From the NCBI RefSeq assembly GCF_900109885.1, contig NZ_FOBS01000009.1:1-64000 (forward strand): a stretch of DNA of 64,000 nucleotides, given 5' to 3'. Position 1 is the first letter of the stretch. Every line of letters begins with the position of its first letter. The DNA is from Syntrophus gentianae. Lineage in GTDB: Bacteria > Desulfobacterota > Syntrophia > Syntrophales > Syntrophaceae. The notes under the pieces were generated by a model, which searched no databases, was not told the origin of the DNA, and saw only the letters and a list, made by a program, of their open reading frames with translations. The position numbers and the translations under genes are program-made. Positions 17,063 through 26,823 of the stretch are shown piece after piece.

Positions 17063-17908
17063 ATGAGTAAATTGCAGAAAGCATTGGAGAAAGCCAAGGA
17101 AGCGAGGGGTGATTCCTTTGCCGATTTAGATCAGTTGTCGGAAAGTCCGCAGGAGTCCGGGGAGGATTCCAAACTTCCTGTTTTGAAGGTGCTGGAAGGA
17201 GACGTTGTCTCACAAATCGACCGGATCTCCCCGTCCTACAACCAGTCGCGCTCCGTTTCGCTGAATCCAGAGGTGATGGAAAGAAACCGTTGCGTGGCCA
17301 TGTTCCCGACCCGGGAAGAAGTCGAGGCCTACAGGGTCCTGCGGACGCAGATTTTGAATCGCACCCGGGAAGCTGGCGACAATTTGATCATGATCACCAG
17401 TGCCCTGCCGGGCGAAGGAAAAACCCTGACGGCCATCAATCTGGCCCTCACCTTTGCGCGGGAATTTCAGCAGACGGCCTTGCTGGTGGATTGCGACCTG
17501 AAGAAACAGGGTATCCACGAAATGATGGGCTATGAGAGCGACAAGGGGTTGATCGACCATCTGATCGGGGATTGCCCCGTGACCGATCTTTTCGTCTGGC
17601 CGGGTATCGAGAAGCTGACGCTCATTTCGGGTGGGGGAACGGTCAACGAGAGCAGTGAAATCATTGGTTCTCCCCGGATGAAGGAACTCGTGGCGGACAT
17701 GAAAAGCCGCTATCCGGAGCGGTACATCTTCTTTGATGTTCCTTCGATTTTAACGGGCGCTGACGCGCTGACCTTTGCCCTCTTGGTCGATTACATCGTG
17801 ATGGTCGTGCAGGCCGACAAAACGCCCCTGGGGGAAGTGAACAAAGCCGTCCAACTGATTCCGAGGGAGAAGCTGCTGGGCCTTGTCCTCAACCGCTATC
17901 ACGCCTGA
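17063..17908 (+). CDS. Exosortase-associated tyrosine autokinase / CpsD-CapB-like P-loop ATPase
   Basis: A 281-residue cytoplasmic ATPase. The Walker A loop is SALPGEGKT with K120. The A' motif follows at LLVDCDLKK, and FFDVPS is the Walker B region. This is the BY-kinase core that works with the preceding Wzz-like protein. The usual C-terminal tyrosine cluster is missing: the protein ends LVLNRYHA with one Tyr. Either the phospho-acceptor lies elsewhere or the enzyme acts mainly as an ATPase switch. A 71-base gap separates it from wzz, and a strong terminator follows. Confidence 0.85.
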   Translation: MSKLQKALEKAKEARGDSFADLDQLSESPQESGEDSKLPVLKVLEGDVVSQIDRISPSYNQSRSVSLNPEVMERNRCVAMFPTREEVEAYRVLRTQILNRTREAGDNLIMITSALPGEGKTLTAINLALTFAREFQQTALLVDCDLKKQGIHEMMGYESDKGLIDHLIGDCPVTDLFVWPGIEKLTLISGGGTVNESSEIIGSPRMKELVADMKSRYPERYIFFDVPSILTGADALTFALLVDYIVMVVQADKTPLGEVNKAVQLIPREKLLGLVLNRYHA

Positions 17909-17987
17909 AAATAGTAGTTTGCTTAATTAAATCAATAATCTGCTTACCTATCCTAGCACTGTAACTCGTTCTTTCCAGCCTCATCAT

Positions 17988-18044
17988 AGCCACAAAAAAG
18001 GGACTTGACCTTCTTTCTCGCGGTCAAGTCCCTTTTTTGTGGCT
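17988..18044. terminator. Bidirectional Rho-independent terminator
   Basis: A perfect 23-bp inverted repeat with an 11-base loop (stem arms 17988-18010 and 18022-18044) has A- and T-runs in the arms, so it can end transcription of the kinase gene (+) and of ppiD (-). Confidence 0.85.
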
Positions 18045-18067
18045 GATGTTCGCTTATGGTCCTTCAG

Positions 18068-19669
18068 TTACAGTTCTTTAAAGTCCTTCTTGATTTTCAG
18101 CTTTCCTTCCTTGATCATCAGGGCTTTTGTGTTTTCGAGCCACGTCGTGAAATATTCGTTTCGTTTTGCTTGAAGCAAAAGCTTTTTTAAATTTTCCTTT
18201 TTGGAGTCATAATCCGTCGTATCCATTTTCCCTCGCTCTTTGAAGAAAACGATGACAAAGCTGCCATTGACCTCAAAGGTGCTCTCCGGCAGAGGGGTTC
18301 GTTCTGCGAGTTGATAGATAGCCATGGACAGTTGCGGATTCGCTCCCAGTTTCGGAATGGCGCCCCCCGGTTTGAAGAATCCGGTTTCTTCAACGGAGAG
18401 TTTATTTGCTTGAGCGATCTGGTTCAGGGATTCCCCTTTCTTGAGCCGGGCGAGCATGGTATCCGCCGTTTTCTTGCACAGGCTGCGGGCTGCCATTTCC
18501 GAATAGCGTTTTGCCACCTCCTGTTCGACTGTCTTCAATTCAGGGATGTATGCGGGCTTTCGAGCAGCAACCTGGATCACGAAGTATTCCCCTTCACCGG
18601 ACAGGACCTTGCTGATTTCGCCTTTCTTCAAGTCCATGACCACCTGCGGAAAGTTGGCCGCTTTATTGAAGGGGGCCGGGATGCTGTTCAATGGGAAGAA
18701 ATCCGTTGTGACGATTTTCAGCTTATTCTGAGCTGCATAGCCGTCAAAATTTTCCTGCTGGTAGATTGCGTCATGCGCTTTTTTTGCTGCCTCTTCTGCT
18801 GCCGCCATTCCGGAAATCTGGGTCAGTTCCTGGACAATGCGGGTTTTCACTTCGGCTAAAGGGGGGGCTTTTTCTCCTTTCTGGGCAAACTTGGAAGAGT
18901 GGCGTTCATAATAATCGGCAATTTCCGCGTCGGAAATCTTCGCTGCGGCGGCATAATCCCGGGCCGGGAAGAAGAGCGCCTTGAGCTGCACCTGTTCGGG
19001 CACGCGGAATTCACTTCCATGCTCTTTCAGATAGGTTTCCAGATCCTTTCTGGAAGGCGCAATAGAATCCTTGAAACTGGCGGGATTAAACATCAGATAG
19101 CTTAAGTTGATCTGTTCATTCTGGAATCTGAAGAAATCAAAAACCTCCTGATCGCACACCTTAACCGCTTCCGAAATCAATTGCTCCAGTTTGGCGGCGG
19201 ACAGCATTTTCTGCTGTTCTGCTTCAAAAACTTCAGGGGTCATCCTGTTCATGCGCAGCATCCGCTGATACACCATTTCGTTGAAGGCGCCGCCCCGTTG
19301 AAAGGCGGGGTAGGCCATGATGTAGTTTCGAACTTCGTCCTCGGTGGCTGCAATGTTCAGTTCCTGGGCTTTTTGCAGAAGAATGGTCTTGTTGATCAGG
19401 ATGTCCAGTGCCTTCTGCTTCAGGTCAAGCCCTTTGAGCATTTCCTCCGACAGAGAACTGCCGTATTGCTGGAGGTAAAGTTCGACGAGATCGCTGTATT
19501 CCTTCTGAACCTGAGCCAGCGCGATGTCCTGGCCATTGACGGTGGCGACGGCTTTCGTCTCGTCCTCTCCTCTTCGCGTTCCAAAGTAGAAGATGAACAC
19601 GATAACGATCATTCCCAGGAGGAATTTCATCAGCCAGTTTTTGGCATGTTTCCGCATCAGTTCCAGCAT
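18068..19669 (-). CDS. ppiD: SurA-N/PpiD-like periplasmic peptidyl-prolyl isomerase/chaperone
   Basis: A 533-residue protein with a short cytoplasmic N-terminus, one TM segment (WLMKFLLGMIVIVFIFYFG, residues 12-30) and a large periplasmic part. A SurA_N-like chaperone domain lies at about 40-210 (VATVNGQDIALAQVQKEY). A rotamase-like domain follows at about 220-370 and a further helical region to the end. This is PpiD architecture: it helps fold outer-membrane and secreted proteins at the Sec exit. The start is ATG at 19669, divergent from mreB. A TATAAT hexamer on the minus strand at 19715-19710 may be its -10. Confidence 0.88.
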   Translation of the reverse strand: MLELMRKHAKNWLMKFLLGMIVIVFIFYFGTRRGEDETKAVATVNGQDIALAQVQKEYSDLVELYLQQYGSSLSEEMLKGLDLKQKALDILINKTILLQKAQELNIAATEDEVRNYIMAYPAFQRGGAFNEMVYQRMLRMNRMTPEVFEAEQQKMLSAAKLEQLISEAVKVCDQEVFDFFRFQNEQINLSYLMFNPASFKDSIAPSRKDLETYLKEHGSEFRVPEQVQLKALFFPARDYAAAAKISDAEIADYYERHSSKFAQKGEKAPPLAEVKTRIVQELTQISGMAAAEEAAKKAHDAIYQQENFDGYAAQNKLKIVTTDFFPLNSIPAPFNKAANFPQVVMDLKKGEISKVLSGEGEYFVIQVAARKPAYIPELKTVEQEVAKRYSEMAARSLCKKTADTMLARLKKGESLNQIAQANKLSVEETGFFKPGGAIPKLGANPQLSMAIYQLAERTPLPESTFEVNGSFVIVFFKERGKMDTTDYDSKKENLKKLLLQAKRNEYFTTWLENTKALMIKEGKLKIKKDFKEL

Positions 19670-19753
19670 TGATTGCTCCTATGAAGTGAGATTAATCCCT
19701 GCCGCTTGTATTATAGTCACCTGTAAAATGCAATATTAATTTGGAAAAATGCA

Positions 19754-19781
19754 TTGATTAGGGCCATAAAATAGGTTATAG
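19754..19781 (+). promoter_or_regulatory. Possible sigma-70 promoter of the mreB operon
   Basis: TTGATT, 16 bases, then TTATAG, about 75 bases upstream of the mreB start. Only a moderate match. Confidence 0.35.
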
Positions 19782-19832
19782 GGACACCCTGCATTAAGGG
19801 ATTTATGCTCCTTCTTACAGAGATTCCATTAA

Positions 19833-20891
<1,059 letters not shown>

Positions 20892-20956
20892 GTTATGCCG
20901 GCGTATCCTTTTTCCGAAATCACCTCCGCCCATCTCAAAGAGACACAAAACATAAC

Positions 20957-21790
20957 ATGCCGTTTCTCAAGAAGCATCGATCCCTGATTTCAGCAATCAT
21001 CCTGGTTGTGATCTCTTTGGTCATGCTTTCTTACCATGTCGTGAATCCAGCTGTGGAACCGGGTTTTCTCCGCAAGCTCGTTCTGGATCTGGCCGTTCCG
21101 ATTGAGCGCGCCGTCAATATGCCTGTTCAGGCGCTTGGGAACATGTGGAAGCGGTATCTTTTTCTCGTCGGGCTGGAGAGGGAAAATCGGCGCCTGCTTC
21201 AGCAGAACGCCCTGCTGACCCGGCAGCTGGTCCAGCACCAGGAAGGGTATCTTGAGGGGCTTCGGCTTAAAAAACTGCTTTCCTTGAGCGAGTCCATTGA
21301 CTACAAGGCGGTTGCGGCATCCGTAACGGGAAGAAATCGAAAGTCACTGCACCAGACCGTCATGATTGACAAGGGAAGCGCCCACGGCATCAAGACGGGA
21401 ATGCCCGTGGTTTCCGAGCGTGGGGTTGTGGGAAGGATTATCGAGACCTCCTGGCATGTCTCCCGAGTCCTGCTGCTGATTGATGAAAACAGTAATGTGG
21501 ATTCGATTGCTCAGGGAGGCCGGGGGCAGGGAATTCTGCAGGGTGACGGAAATAATCGCTGCTTTCTGAAATATGTCCCGAAGCTGGAGGAAGTTCGTCT
21601 GGGTGATGCGGTTATTACTTCGGGTATTTGCGGTGTATTCCCTAAATCATGGTTGCTGGGCACGGTTTCCAGGGTCACCAAGGGAGAAAGCGGTCTCTTT
21701 CAAACCGTAGAGGTGCTGCCCTCTGTAAATTTTCCCAAGCTTGAGGAAGTCCTTGTCCTGACAGAAAGAAAAAAGGGTCGGAAAGATTGA
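20957..21790 (+). CDS. mreC: Rod shape-determining protein MreC
   Basis: A 277-residue bitopic protein: one TM at about residues 10-30 (LISAIILVVISLVMLSYHVV), a coiled coil near 65-105 (ENRRLLQQNALLTRQL), then the periplasmic beta-barrel domains with TGRNRKSLHQTVMIDKG, VVSERGVVGRI and VITSGICGVFPKSWLLG. It links MreB to PBP2 in the elongasome. The stop overlaps the mreD start (TTGA). Confidence 0.95.
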   Translation: MPFLKKHRSLISAIILVVISLVMLSYHVVNPAVEPGFLRKLVLDLAVPIERAVNMPVQALGNMWKRYLFLVGLERENRRLLQQNALLTRQLVQHQEGYLEGLRLKKLLSLSESIDYKAVAASVTGRNRKSLHQTVMIDKGSAHGIKTGMPVVSERGVVGRIIETSWHVSRVLLLIDENSNVDSIAQGGRGQGILQGDGNNRCFLKYVPKLEEVRLGDAVITSGICGVFPKSWLLGTVSRVTKGESGLFQTVEVLPSVNFPKLEEVLVLTERKKGRKD

Positions 21791-22308
21791 TTTACTACCT
21801 TCTTTTACCATTTTTTTCCTTTTTGTTTATCGTTTTGCAGACAACCGTTTTTGAACTCCTCTTTCTTCATCGGGTCAGTGTCGAAATATCCCTGGTTCTG
21901 GTGATTTATGCCGGATTTCATATGGACGTTCTGAAAGGCGGATTATTGAGTTTTGCTCTGGGGTTTTTCCTGGACACCATCACGGGTTCCACAATAGGAC
22001 TTTACGTTATCCTCTATCTGTCGATTTTCTTTATCTCCGTCCTTGTATCATTGAGGGTCTATGCTGAAAGAGCCTTGTTTATCCTCTCTTATGTCCTTGT
22101 CTGTGCCCTCTTTGAATGTTGCGTTGTTTTAATGTTCTTCAAGCATTTTCAGGACTTGGATTTATTCCATAAATTTTACACTCTTTTCCTCCCCCAAATT
22201 CTGGTGGTCAGCCTTATAAGTCCGGCATGCTTTAATTCGTTTCGACGCTTTGGAGACATATTGAATGTTGCGGTTGAAAGGTCGGATAAAAGGGCACGAA
22301 ATCGCTGA
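21787..22308 (+). CDS. mreD: Rod shape-determining protein MreD
   Basis: A 173-residue protein with about five TM helices, starting at TTG 21787 overlapping the mreC stop. It carries GFHMDVLKGGLLSFALGFFL and DTITGSTIGLYVILYL, the family signature. Part of the elongasome in the inner membrane. It overlaps mrdA by 44 bases, so coupling is tight. Confidence 0.9.
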   Translation: MIYYLLLPFFSFLFIVLQTTVFELLFLHRVSVEISLVLVIYAGFHMDVLKGGLLSFALGFFLDTITGSTIGLYVILYLSIFFISVLVSLRVYAERALFILSYVLVCALFECCVVLMFFKHFQDLDLFHKFYTLFLPQILVVSLISPACFNSFRRFGDILNVAVERSDKRARNR

Positions 22309-24208
22309 TTATCGACAGCGGTTCAAGCTGATCTTCGCAATTGTTCTGATTGCCCTGTCCTTTCTCATCCTGAGACTCTGGTACCTTCAGGTTATTAAAG
22401 GTTCTGAGCTTCGACAACGTTCGGAGAGCAACAGCGTCCGTCTGCGCAAGATCAATCCGTTGCGGGGGATGATCCTGGATTCTTATGGAAAGGTTCTCGT
22501 CGATAACCAGACATCCTTTGATCTGATTTATATCCCCAATCGTCCGGAAGACAAGAAACGTGTGATTTCTGAGCTGTCGAATCTTTATGCATCAAGATCA
22601 TGGAAAATTCCGGAGGAGTTTTCTCAGATTGGAAAAGCCCACCCGTTCATCCCTTCGAAGATTGACAGAAATATCAGTCGGGAAAAATTAGCCCTGATCG
22701 AAACCCGCTCCCTGGAATTGCCGGGCGTGGCGACCGAAGTCGTGCCGATTAGAAAGTATGTTGCTGGGGAGATGATTGCTCACATTGTGGGATATGTCAG
22801 TGAGGTGAGTCCGGGTGAGCTGGAGAAATCAAACGGGAAGTACGGTCCTGGCGATATGGTTGGCAAGTATGGAATTGAAAAGTATTACGATGCCTATCTC
22901 CGGGGAAAAAATGGGGCGGAGCAGGTTGAAGTGAATGCCCTCGGCAGGGCCGTTCGAGGTCTGGGAAAGATTAATCCCGTGCCGGGTTATAATCTCGTGC
23001 TTACGATCGATGCTTACCTGCAGGAGGTTGCATGGAAGGCCATGGAAGGCAAATCCGGTGCGGTTGTGGCGATGGACCCCCGGGATGGTTCCATCTATGC
23101 AATGGTCAGCTCTCCCGGCTTTGATCCCAATCTGTTCAACGGGGGGATTTCGACGGAGAATTGGAACCTCCTTTCACGAGATCCACAACATCCCATGGAG
23201 CAACGGGCGATATCGGGACAATATCCGCCCGGCTCAACCTACAAATTGGTTGTTGCCGCTGCAGCGCTGGAAGAGGGGTTGATTTCACCCGATACGTCGA
23301 TTTTATGTACGGGGTCTTTCGATCTGGGCAACCATACTTACCGGTGTTGGCAGAAACATGGACATGGAATGGTGAACCTCCATCGGGCCATTGTTGAATC
23401 CTGCGATGTTTATTTTTATTCCATCGGGAAAAAGCTCGGTGTCGATAAAATTGCCTGGTATTCGAAAAAGTTCGGCTTTGGCGCCGTAACCGGCATTGAT
23501 CTGCCCCGGGAAAAGGCGGGAATCATTCCCACAAGTGAATGGAAACTGGCAAGATTCAAAAAACCATGGCAAATGGGGGAGACCATTTCGGTATCGATTG
23601 GTCAGGGCTTCAATTCCGTAACGCCTCTCCAGTTGGCCGCTGCCTACAGTGCACTGGCCAATGGCGGAACCGTTTATCGCCCCCATATTGTCAAAAGGAT
23701 TGAAGCCTCGGATGGCCGCTTGATTCAGGCCATGAAAGCGGAAAAGCTGGGAACGCTTCCTCTCAGCCGGAAAACCATCGAGTTGCTGAAAAGCGGCTTA
23801 TGGGGGGTCGTCAACGAGAAACGCGGGACCGGCGGTGCACTGCGACGTCCGCAACTGGATGTCTGCGGCAAGACTGGAACGGCCCAGGTCATTGGCCTCC
23901 CTTCCAACGAAAAGGCCCGCCGGGCTTTGCAAGCCAACAGATCCTATCAGGACCATGCCCTGTTTACCTGTTTCGCTCCCTGCCGGAATCCGGAAATTGC
24001 GGTAGCGGTCATTGTCGAGCATGGCGGCCACGGAGGATCGGCAGCGGCGCCCATTGCCCGGAAAGTGCTTGATGCTTATGATCAAAGGAAGAAATATGGC
24101 GCTAAGATACCCTTGTTAGAGGAGGAAATCCTCAAGGAGTCCATGGGGGATCGAGATATAAAGGAAGAAGGCAGGAGGAGACCCGAAGATGAAAGTGAAG
24201 GGGATTAG
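22265..24208 (+). CDS. mrdA: Penicillin-binding protein 2 (PBP2, elongation transpeptidase)
   Basis: A 647-residue class B PBP: TM near residues 20-40, pedestal/dimer domain to about 220, then the transpeptidase. The nucleophile is S324 in GSTYK; the second motif is SCD (VESCDVYFY); KTGTAQV is the third. It cross-links peptidoglycan during side-wall growth with RodA, the next gene. The tail after about residue 615 is charged and likely disordered. The ATG at 22265 lies inside mreD. Confidence 0.96.
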   Translation: MLRLKGRIKGHEIADYRQRFKLIFAIVLIALSFLILRLWYLQVIKGSELRQRSESNSVRLRKINPLRGMILDSYGKVLVDNQTSFDLIYIPNRPEDKKRVISELSNLYASRSWKIPEEFSQIGKAHPFIPSKIDRNISREKLALIETRSLELPGVATEVVPIRKYVAGEMIAHIVGYVSEVSPGELEKSNGKYGPGDMVGKYGIEKYYDAYLRGKNGAEQVEVNALGRAVRGLGKINPVPGYNLVLTIDAYLQEVAWKAMEGKSGAVVAMDPRDGSIYAMVSSPGFDPNLFNGGISTENWNLLSRDPQHPMEQRAISGQYPPGSTYKLVVAAAALEEGLISPDTSILCTGSFDLGNHTYRCWQKHGHGMVNLHRAIVESCDVYFYSIGKKLGVDKIAWYSKKFGFGAVTGIDLPREKAGIIPTSEWKLARFKKPWQMGETISVSIGQGFNSVTPLQLAAAYSALANGGTVYRPHIVKRIEASDGRLIQAMKAEKLGTLPLSRKTIELLKSGLWGVVNEKRGTGGALRRPQLDVCGKTGTAQVIGLPSNEKARRALQANRSYQDHALFTCFAPCRNPEIAVAVIVEHGGHGGSAAAPIARKVLDAYDQRKKYGAKIPLLEEEILKESMGDRDIKEEGRRRPEDESEGD

Positions 24209-24244
24209 CAGGTTTGACACTTTGAAATTTTCAGAGGGAAGACG

Positions 24245-25354
24245 ATGAGGTTTGACCGCCGCCTTGTTTTGAACTTTGACTGGACGTTGCTCATCCTTGT
24301 TTTGCTTCTCTGCGCCACTGGGGTTCTGAATATTTTCAGCGCAAGTTACTCATTTTCCGGCGCTAAAGCGAATCTGTTCTATATCAAACAGCTTCAATGG
24401 ATACTTCTCGGTCTTTTCTGTATGAGTATTGCCTTTTGCATCGACTATCGGTTTATTTGTCAATATGCTTATATTCTTCATGGAACAGCCGTCTGTTGCC
24501 TGATTGTCGTGTTTTTCTACGGATTTGCAACCCATGGATCGCAGCGTTGGATTTCCCTGGGAAGTTTTTCTCTGCAACCTTCGGAATTGGTGAAATTGAC
24601 CCTTATCCTGGCCCTGGCAAAATATTTCGACGAACATAAGCTCGATCAGGGTTACTATCTGCGGGAGCTTGGAATTCCCTTGTTATTTCTCCTCGTGCCC
24701 TTTCTCCTCATTCTGGAGCAGCCCGATCTGGGAACGGGGCTGATCCTGCTCATCGTTTCCGCATCGCTGTTTCTCTTTGTGGGCATACGGCTGAAGTCTC
24801 TCGGGTATGTTCTGACACTGGTTGTTCTCATGATGCCCGTGGGCTGGTTTTTCATGAAAGAGTACCAGAGAGAAAGAGTCTTGACGTTCCTGAATCCTGA
24901 GCGTGATCCTCTGGGGTCCGGATATCACATTATCCAGTCCATGATCGCGATTGGTTCAGGAGGGATCCTGGGAAAGGGGTTCCTCAAGGGAACCCAGACG
25001 CAGCTCCAGTTCCTTCCCGAACAGCAGACGGACTTTGTCTTTTCGGTCTTTGCCGAGGAGTGGGGGTTTCTGGGGGGGGGCGCTCTGATTCTCCTTTTTG
25101 CGTCTCTGATTCTCTGGAGTTTGAAAATATCCCTTCATTCCCGTGATTTTCTGGGAACCCTGATCGCTTTTGGATTGGCCGCTCTGTTGTTCTGGGAGGT
25201 TTTCATCAATATCGGCATGGTTCTGGGGATGATGCCTGTTGTGGGCATTCCTCTACCCTTTCTGAGCTACGGGGGCTCGGCCATTGTTTCACTGCTGACC
25301 TGTATTGGGCTGCTCTTGAATGTGAGCATGCGGAGATACATTCTCCAGCCCTGA
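24245..25354 (+). CDS. rodA: Rod shape protein RodA (SEDS peptidoglycan polymerase)
   Basis: A 369-residue SEDS protein with ten TM segments. Landmarks are FSASYSFSG near the N-terminus, QPSELVKL, EQPDLGTGLILL, RDPLGSGYHIIQSMIAIGSG and FLSYGGSAIV, all typical of RodA/FtsW. It polymerises glycan strands from lipid II with PBP2. The adjacent mrdA and the mreBCD context identify it as RodA and not FtsW. Confidence 0.95.
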   Translation: MRFDRRLVLNFDWTLLILVLLLCATGVLNIFSASYSFSGAKANLFYIKQLQWILLGLFCMSIAFCIDYRFICQYAYILHGTAVCCLIVVFFYGFATHGSQRWISLGSFSLQPSELVKLTLILALAKYFDEHKLDQGYYLRELGIPLLFLLVPFLLILEQPDLGTGLILLIVSASLFLFVGIRLKSLGYVLTLVVLMMPVGWFFMKEYQRERVLTFLNPERDPLGSGYHIIQSMIAIGSGGILGKGFLKGTQTQLQFLPEQQTDFVFSVFAEEWGFLGGGALILLFASLILWSLKISLHSRDFLGTLIAFGLAALLFWEVFINIGMVLGMMPVVGIPLPFLSYGGSAIVSLLTCIGLLLNVSMRRYILQP

Positions 25355-25500
25355 AGATTGAACCTGGAATTGGCCGATCCGGCGGTAGGATTTGACCGGT
25401 TCGACAGGCCATTTGAGTTGAGCTGCAAGTTCCCTTGATATTATCGATTTGTTGCCGACTGCACCTTTCTGAGCCGGGAGCCCCGGGTTGGAGCCATCTC

Positions 25501-25516
25501 AAATATAGCTATATTT
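25501..25516. promoter_or_regulatory. 16-bp perfect palindrome, possible operator
   Basis: AAATATAGCTATATTT is self-complementary and nearly extends to TCAAATATAG/CTATATTTTGA. It ends 14 bases before the -35 hexamer of the probable atp promoter, a usual place for a regulator site. Regulator unknown. Confidence 0.35.
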
Positions 25517-25530
25517 TGATCCAAAAATGC

Positions 25531-25558
25531 TTGACATTCTATTTTAGTTATGGTTAAT
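25531..25558 (+). promoter_or_regulatory. Probable sigma-70 promoter of the atp operon
   Basis: A perfect TTGACA at 25531-25536, a 16-base spacer and GTTAAT as -10 (4 of 6). About 230 bases of leader would precede atpF'. Confidence 0.45.
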
Positions 25559-25786
25559 GCAAACACGCCTGCTGACTGATTATATTTGGAGCTAAAAGGA
25601 CATGGGGTTTGCTTTTTACCATATTGAGCGGTTTGTAGATGGGGCAAAGAAAAATCGCACGGAAAGCATTATTGGGGTATGTTACAGCCGGATGGACAGG
25701 TTTTAGTTTCCATTCGGTTTTTTTTTGCTTTTTTGATTGGTAGGTAAGGTTTAAAGAAACTGAATTTAGACAGAGAGGGATGTGTC

Positions 25787-26218
25787 ATGACAATTGGTCT
25801 CGATTATACTTTTTGGATTCAGATTGCGAATTTTCTTTTCCTGATTTTTGTTCTGAATGTTCTGCTCTATAAGCCCGTCATGGGTATTCTTGAGAAGAGA
25901 AAAGAACAGATCGAAGGAGCCGAACGGGAAATCAAGGAGCTGAATCTGACGATAGAACAGAAGGAAGCCCGCTATGAAGAAAAGCTGCGTCTGGCGAAGA
26001 ACGATGCTCTTGAACAGAAAAAGGAAATCGTTCGCGAAGGGTCCGAAGCAGCAAAAGGCATTCTCGATGCTGCCCGGGCTGAAATTCCCAAGATGGTAGA
26101 GCAGTTTGAGGCAAAAGTCTCGAAGGAAGTCGGCGAAGCACGGCGTATTCTGCGTGAGCAGTCGGAAAATATAGCAATGGAAATTGCCGAAAAAGTGATG
26201 GGAAGGAGTATCAAATGA
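25787..26218 (+). CDS. atpF': ATP synthase F0 subunit b'
   Basis: A 143-residue protein with an N-terminal TM helix (FWIQIANFLFLIFVLNVLLY) followed by one long charged helix, the stator form. It is shorter than the b subunit encoded next and, with it, forms a b/b' heterodimer linking F0 to F1. The b and b' pair is usual in Deltaproteobacteria and phototrophs. The stop overlaps the atpF start by 4 bases. Confidence 0.9.
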   Translation: MTIGLDYTFWIQIANFLFLIFVLNVLLYKPVMGILEKRKEQIEGAEREIKELNLTIEQKEARYEEKLRLAKNDALEQKKEIVREGSEAAKGILDAARAEIPKMVEQFEAKVSKEVGEARRILREQSENIAMEIAEKVMGRSIK

Positions 26219-26823
26219 GAGGCTTTATGTGGCGGCATTCCCCGAAAGACTGTTTGGGGCTGATTCCAGCTTTCCTCTTGGTTCTCAGCCTGGTTCCCTC
26301 GGTGGTGATGGCCTCTGGAGGCGGCGAACACGGGGGTGAAGGACCGGACTTGGTTAGGTTCGGATGGCAAGTCTTTGACTTTCTTGCTTTGGCTGTGCTC
26401 CTTTGGTGGCTCCTGGCAGGTAAAGTTAAGAGTTTTTTCGGCGGCCGACAGGAAGAAATTAAAACTGCGCTGGAAGAGGCGCGGTTGGCCAAAGAGGAGG
26501 CCCAGCGTAAATTTGAGGAATATTCTTCAAAGCTGGAAAAGGCGACGGGAGAAATCGAGGGCCTTTATGAGATGATAAAGTCTCAAGGATCGGTTGAAAA
26601 AGAGAAGATCCTCGAGGATGCAAAGAAAGCTGCTGAGAAGATGAAGGAAGATACGCAAACCCGGATCGAGCAGGAATTCAAGAAGGCCAGCAGTCAGTTG
26701 AGGCTGGAGGCTGTTCAACTGTCGGTACAGATGGCCGAGGACATTCTCAAGCGGAATGTCACTTCGGAAGATCATAAAATTATGGTTAAAGATTACTTGG
26801 ATAAGGTGGTGAGAAAACATTGA
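26215..26823 (+). CDS. atpF: ATP synthase F0 subunit b
   Basis: A 202-residue protein. The first 30 residues look like a signal or extra TM (LIPAFLLVLSLVPSVVMA). The anchoring TM is FDFLALAVLLWWLLAGKV, and a long stator helix of about 135 residues follows. The N-terminal extension is common in deltaproteobacterial b subunits. Overlaps atpH by 4 bases. Confidence 0.9.
   Translation: MRGFMWRHSPKDCLGLIPAFLLVLSLVPSVVMASGGGEHGGEGPDLVRFGWQVFDFLALAVLLWWLLAGKVKSFFGGRQEEIKTALEEARLAKEEAQRKFEEYSSKLEKATGEIEGLYEMIKSQGSVEKEKILEDAKKAAEKMKEDTQTRIEQEFKKASSQLRLEAVQLSVQMAEDILKRNVTSEDHKIMVKDYLDKVVRKH

Larger units (their letters stand above)
25355..25786 (+). other. 432-base region between rodA and the atp operon; leader and regulatory sequence
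   Basis: No supported gene. It holds a perfect 16-bp palindrome at 25501-25516, a sigma-70-like promoter at 25531-25558 and T-rich leader sequence. A 34-codon frame (25639-25743) and another short frame from 25602 exist but lack ribosome sites. The distal F0 genes (a, c, AtpI/AtpZ) are not here. Confidence 0.6.
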
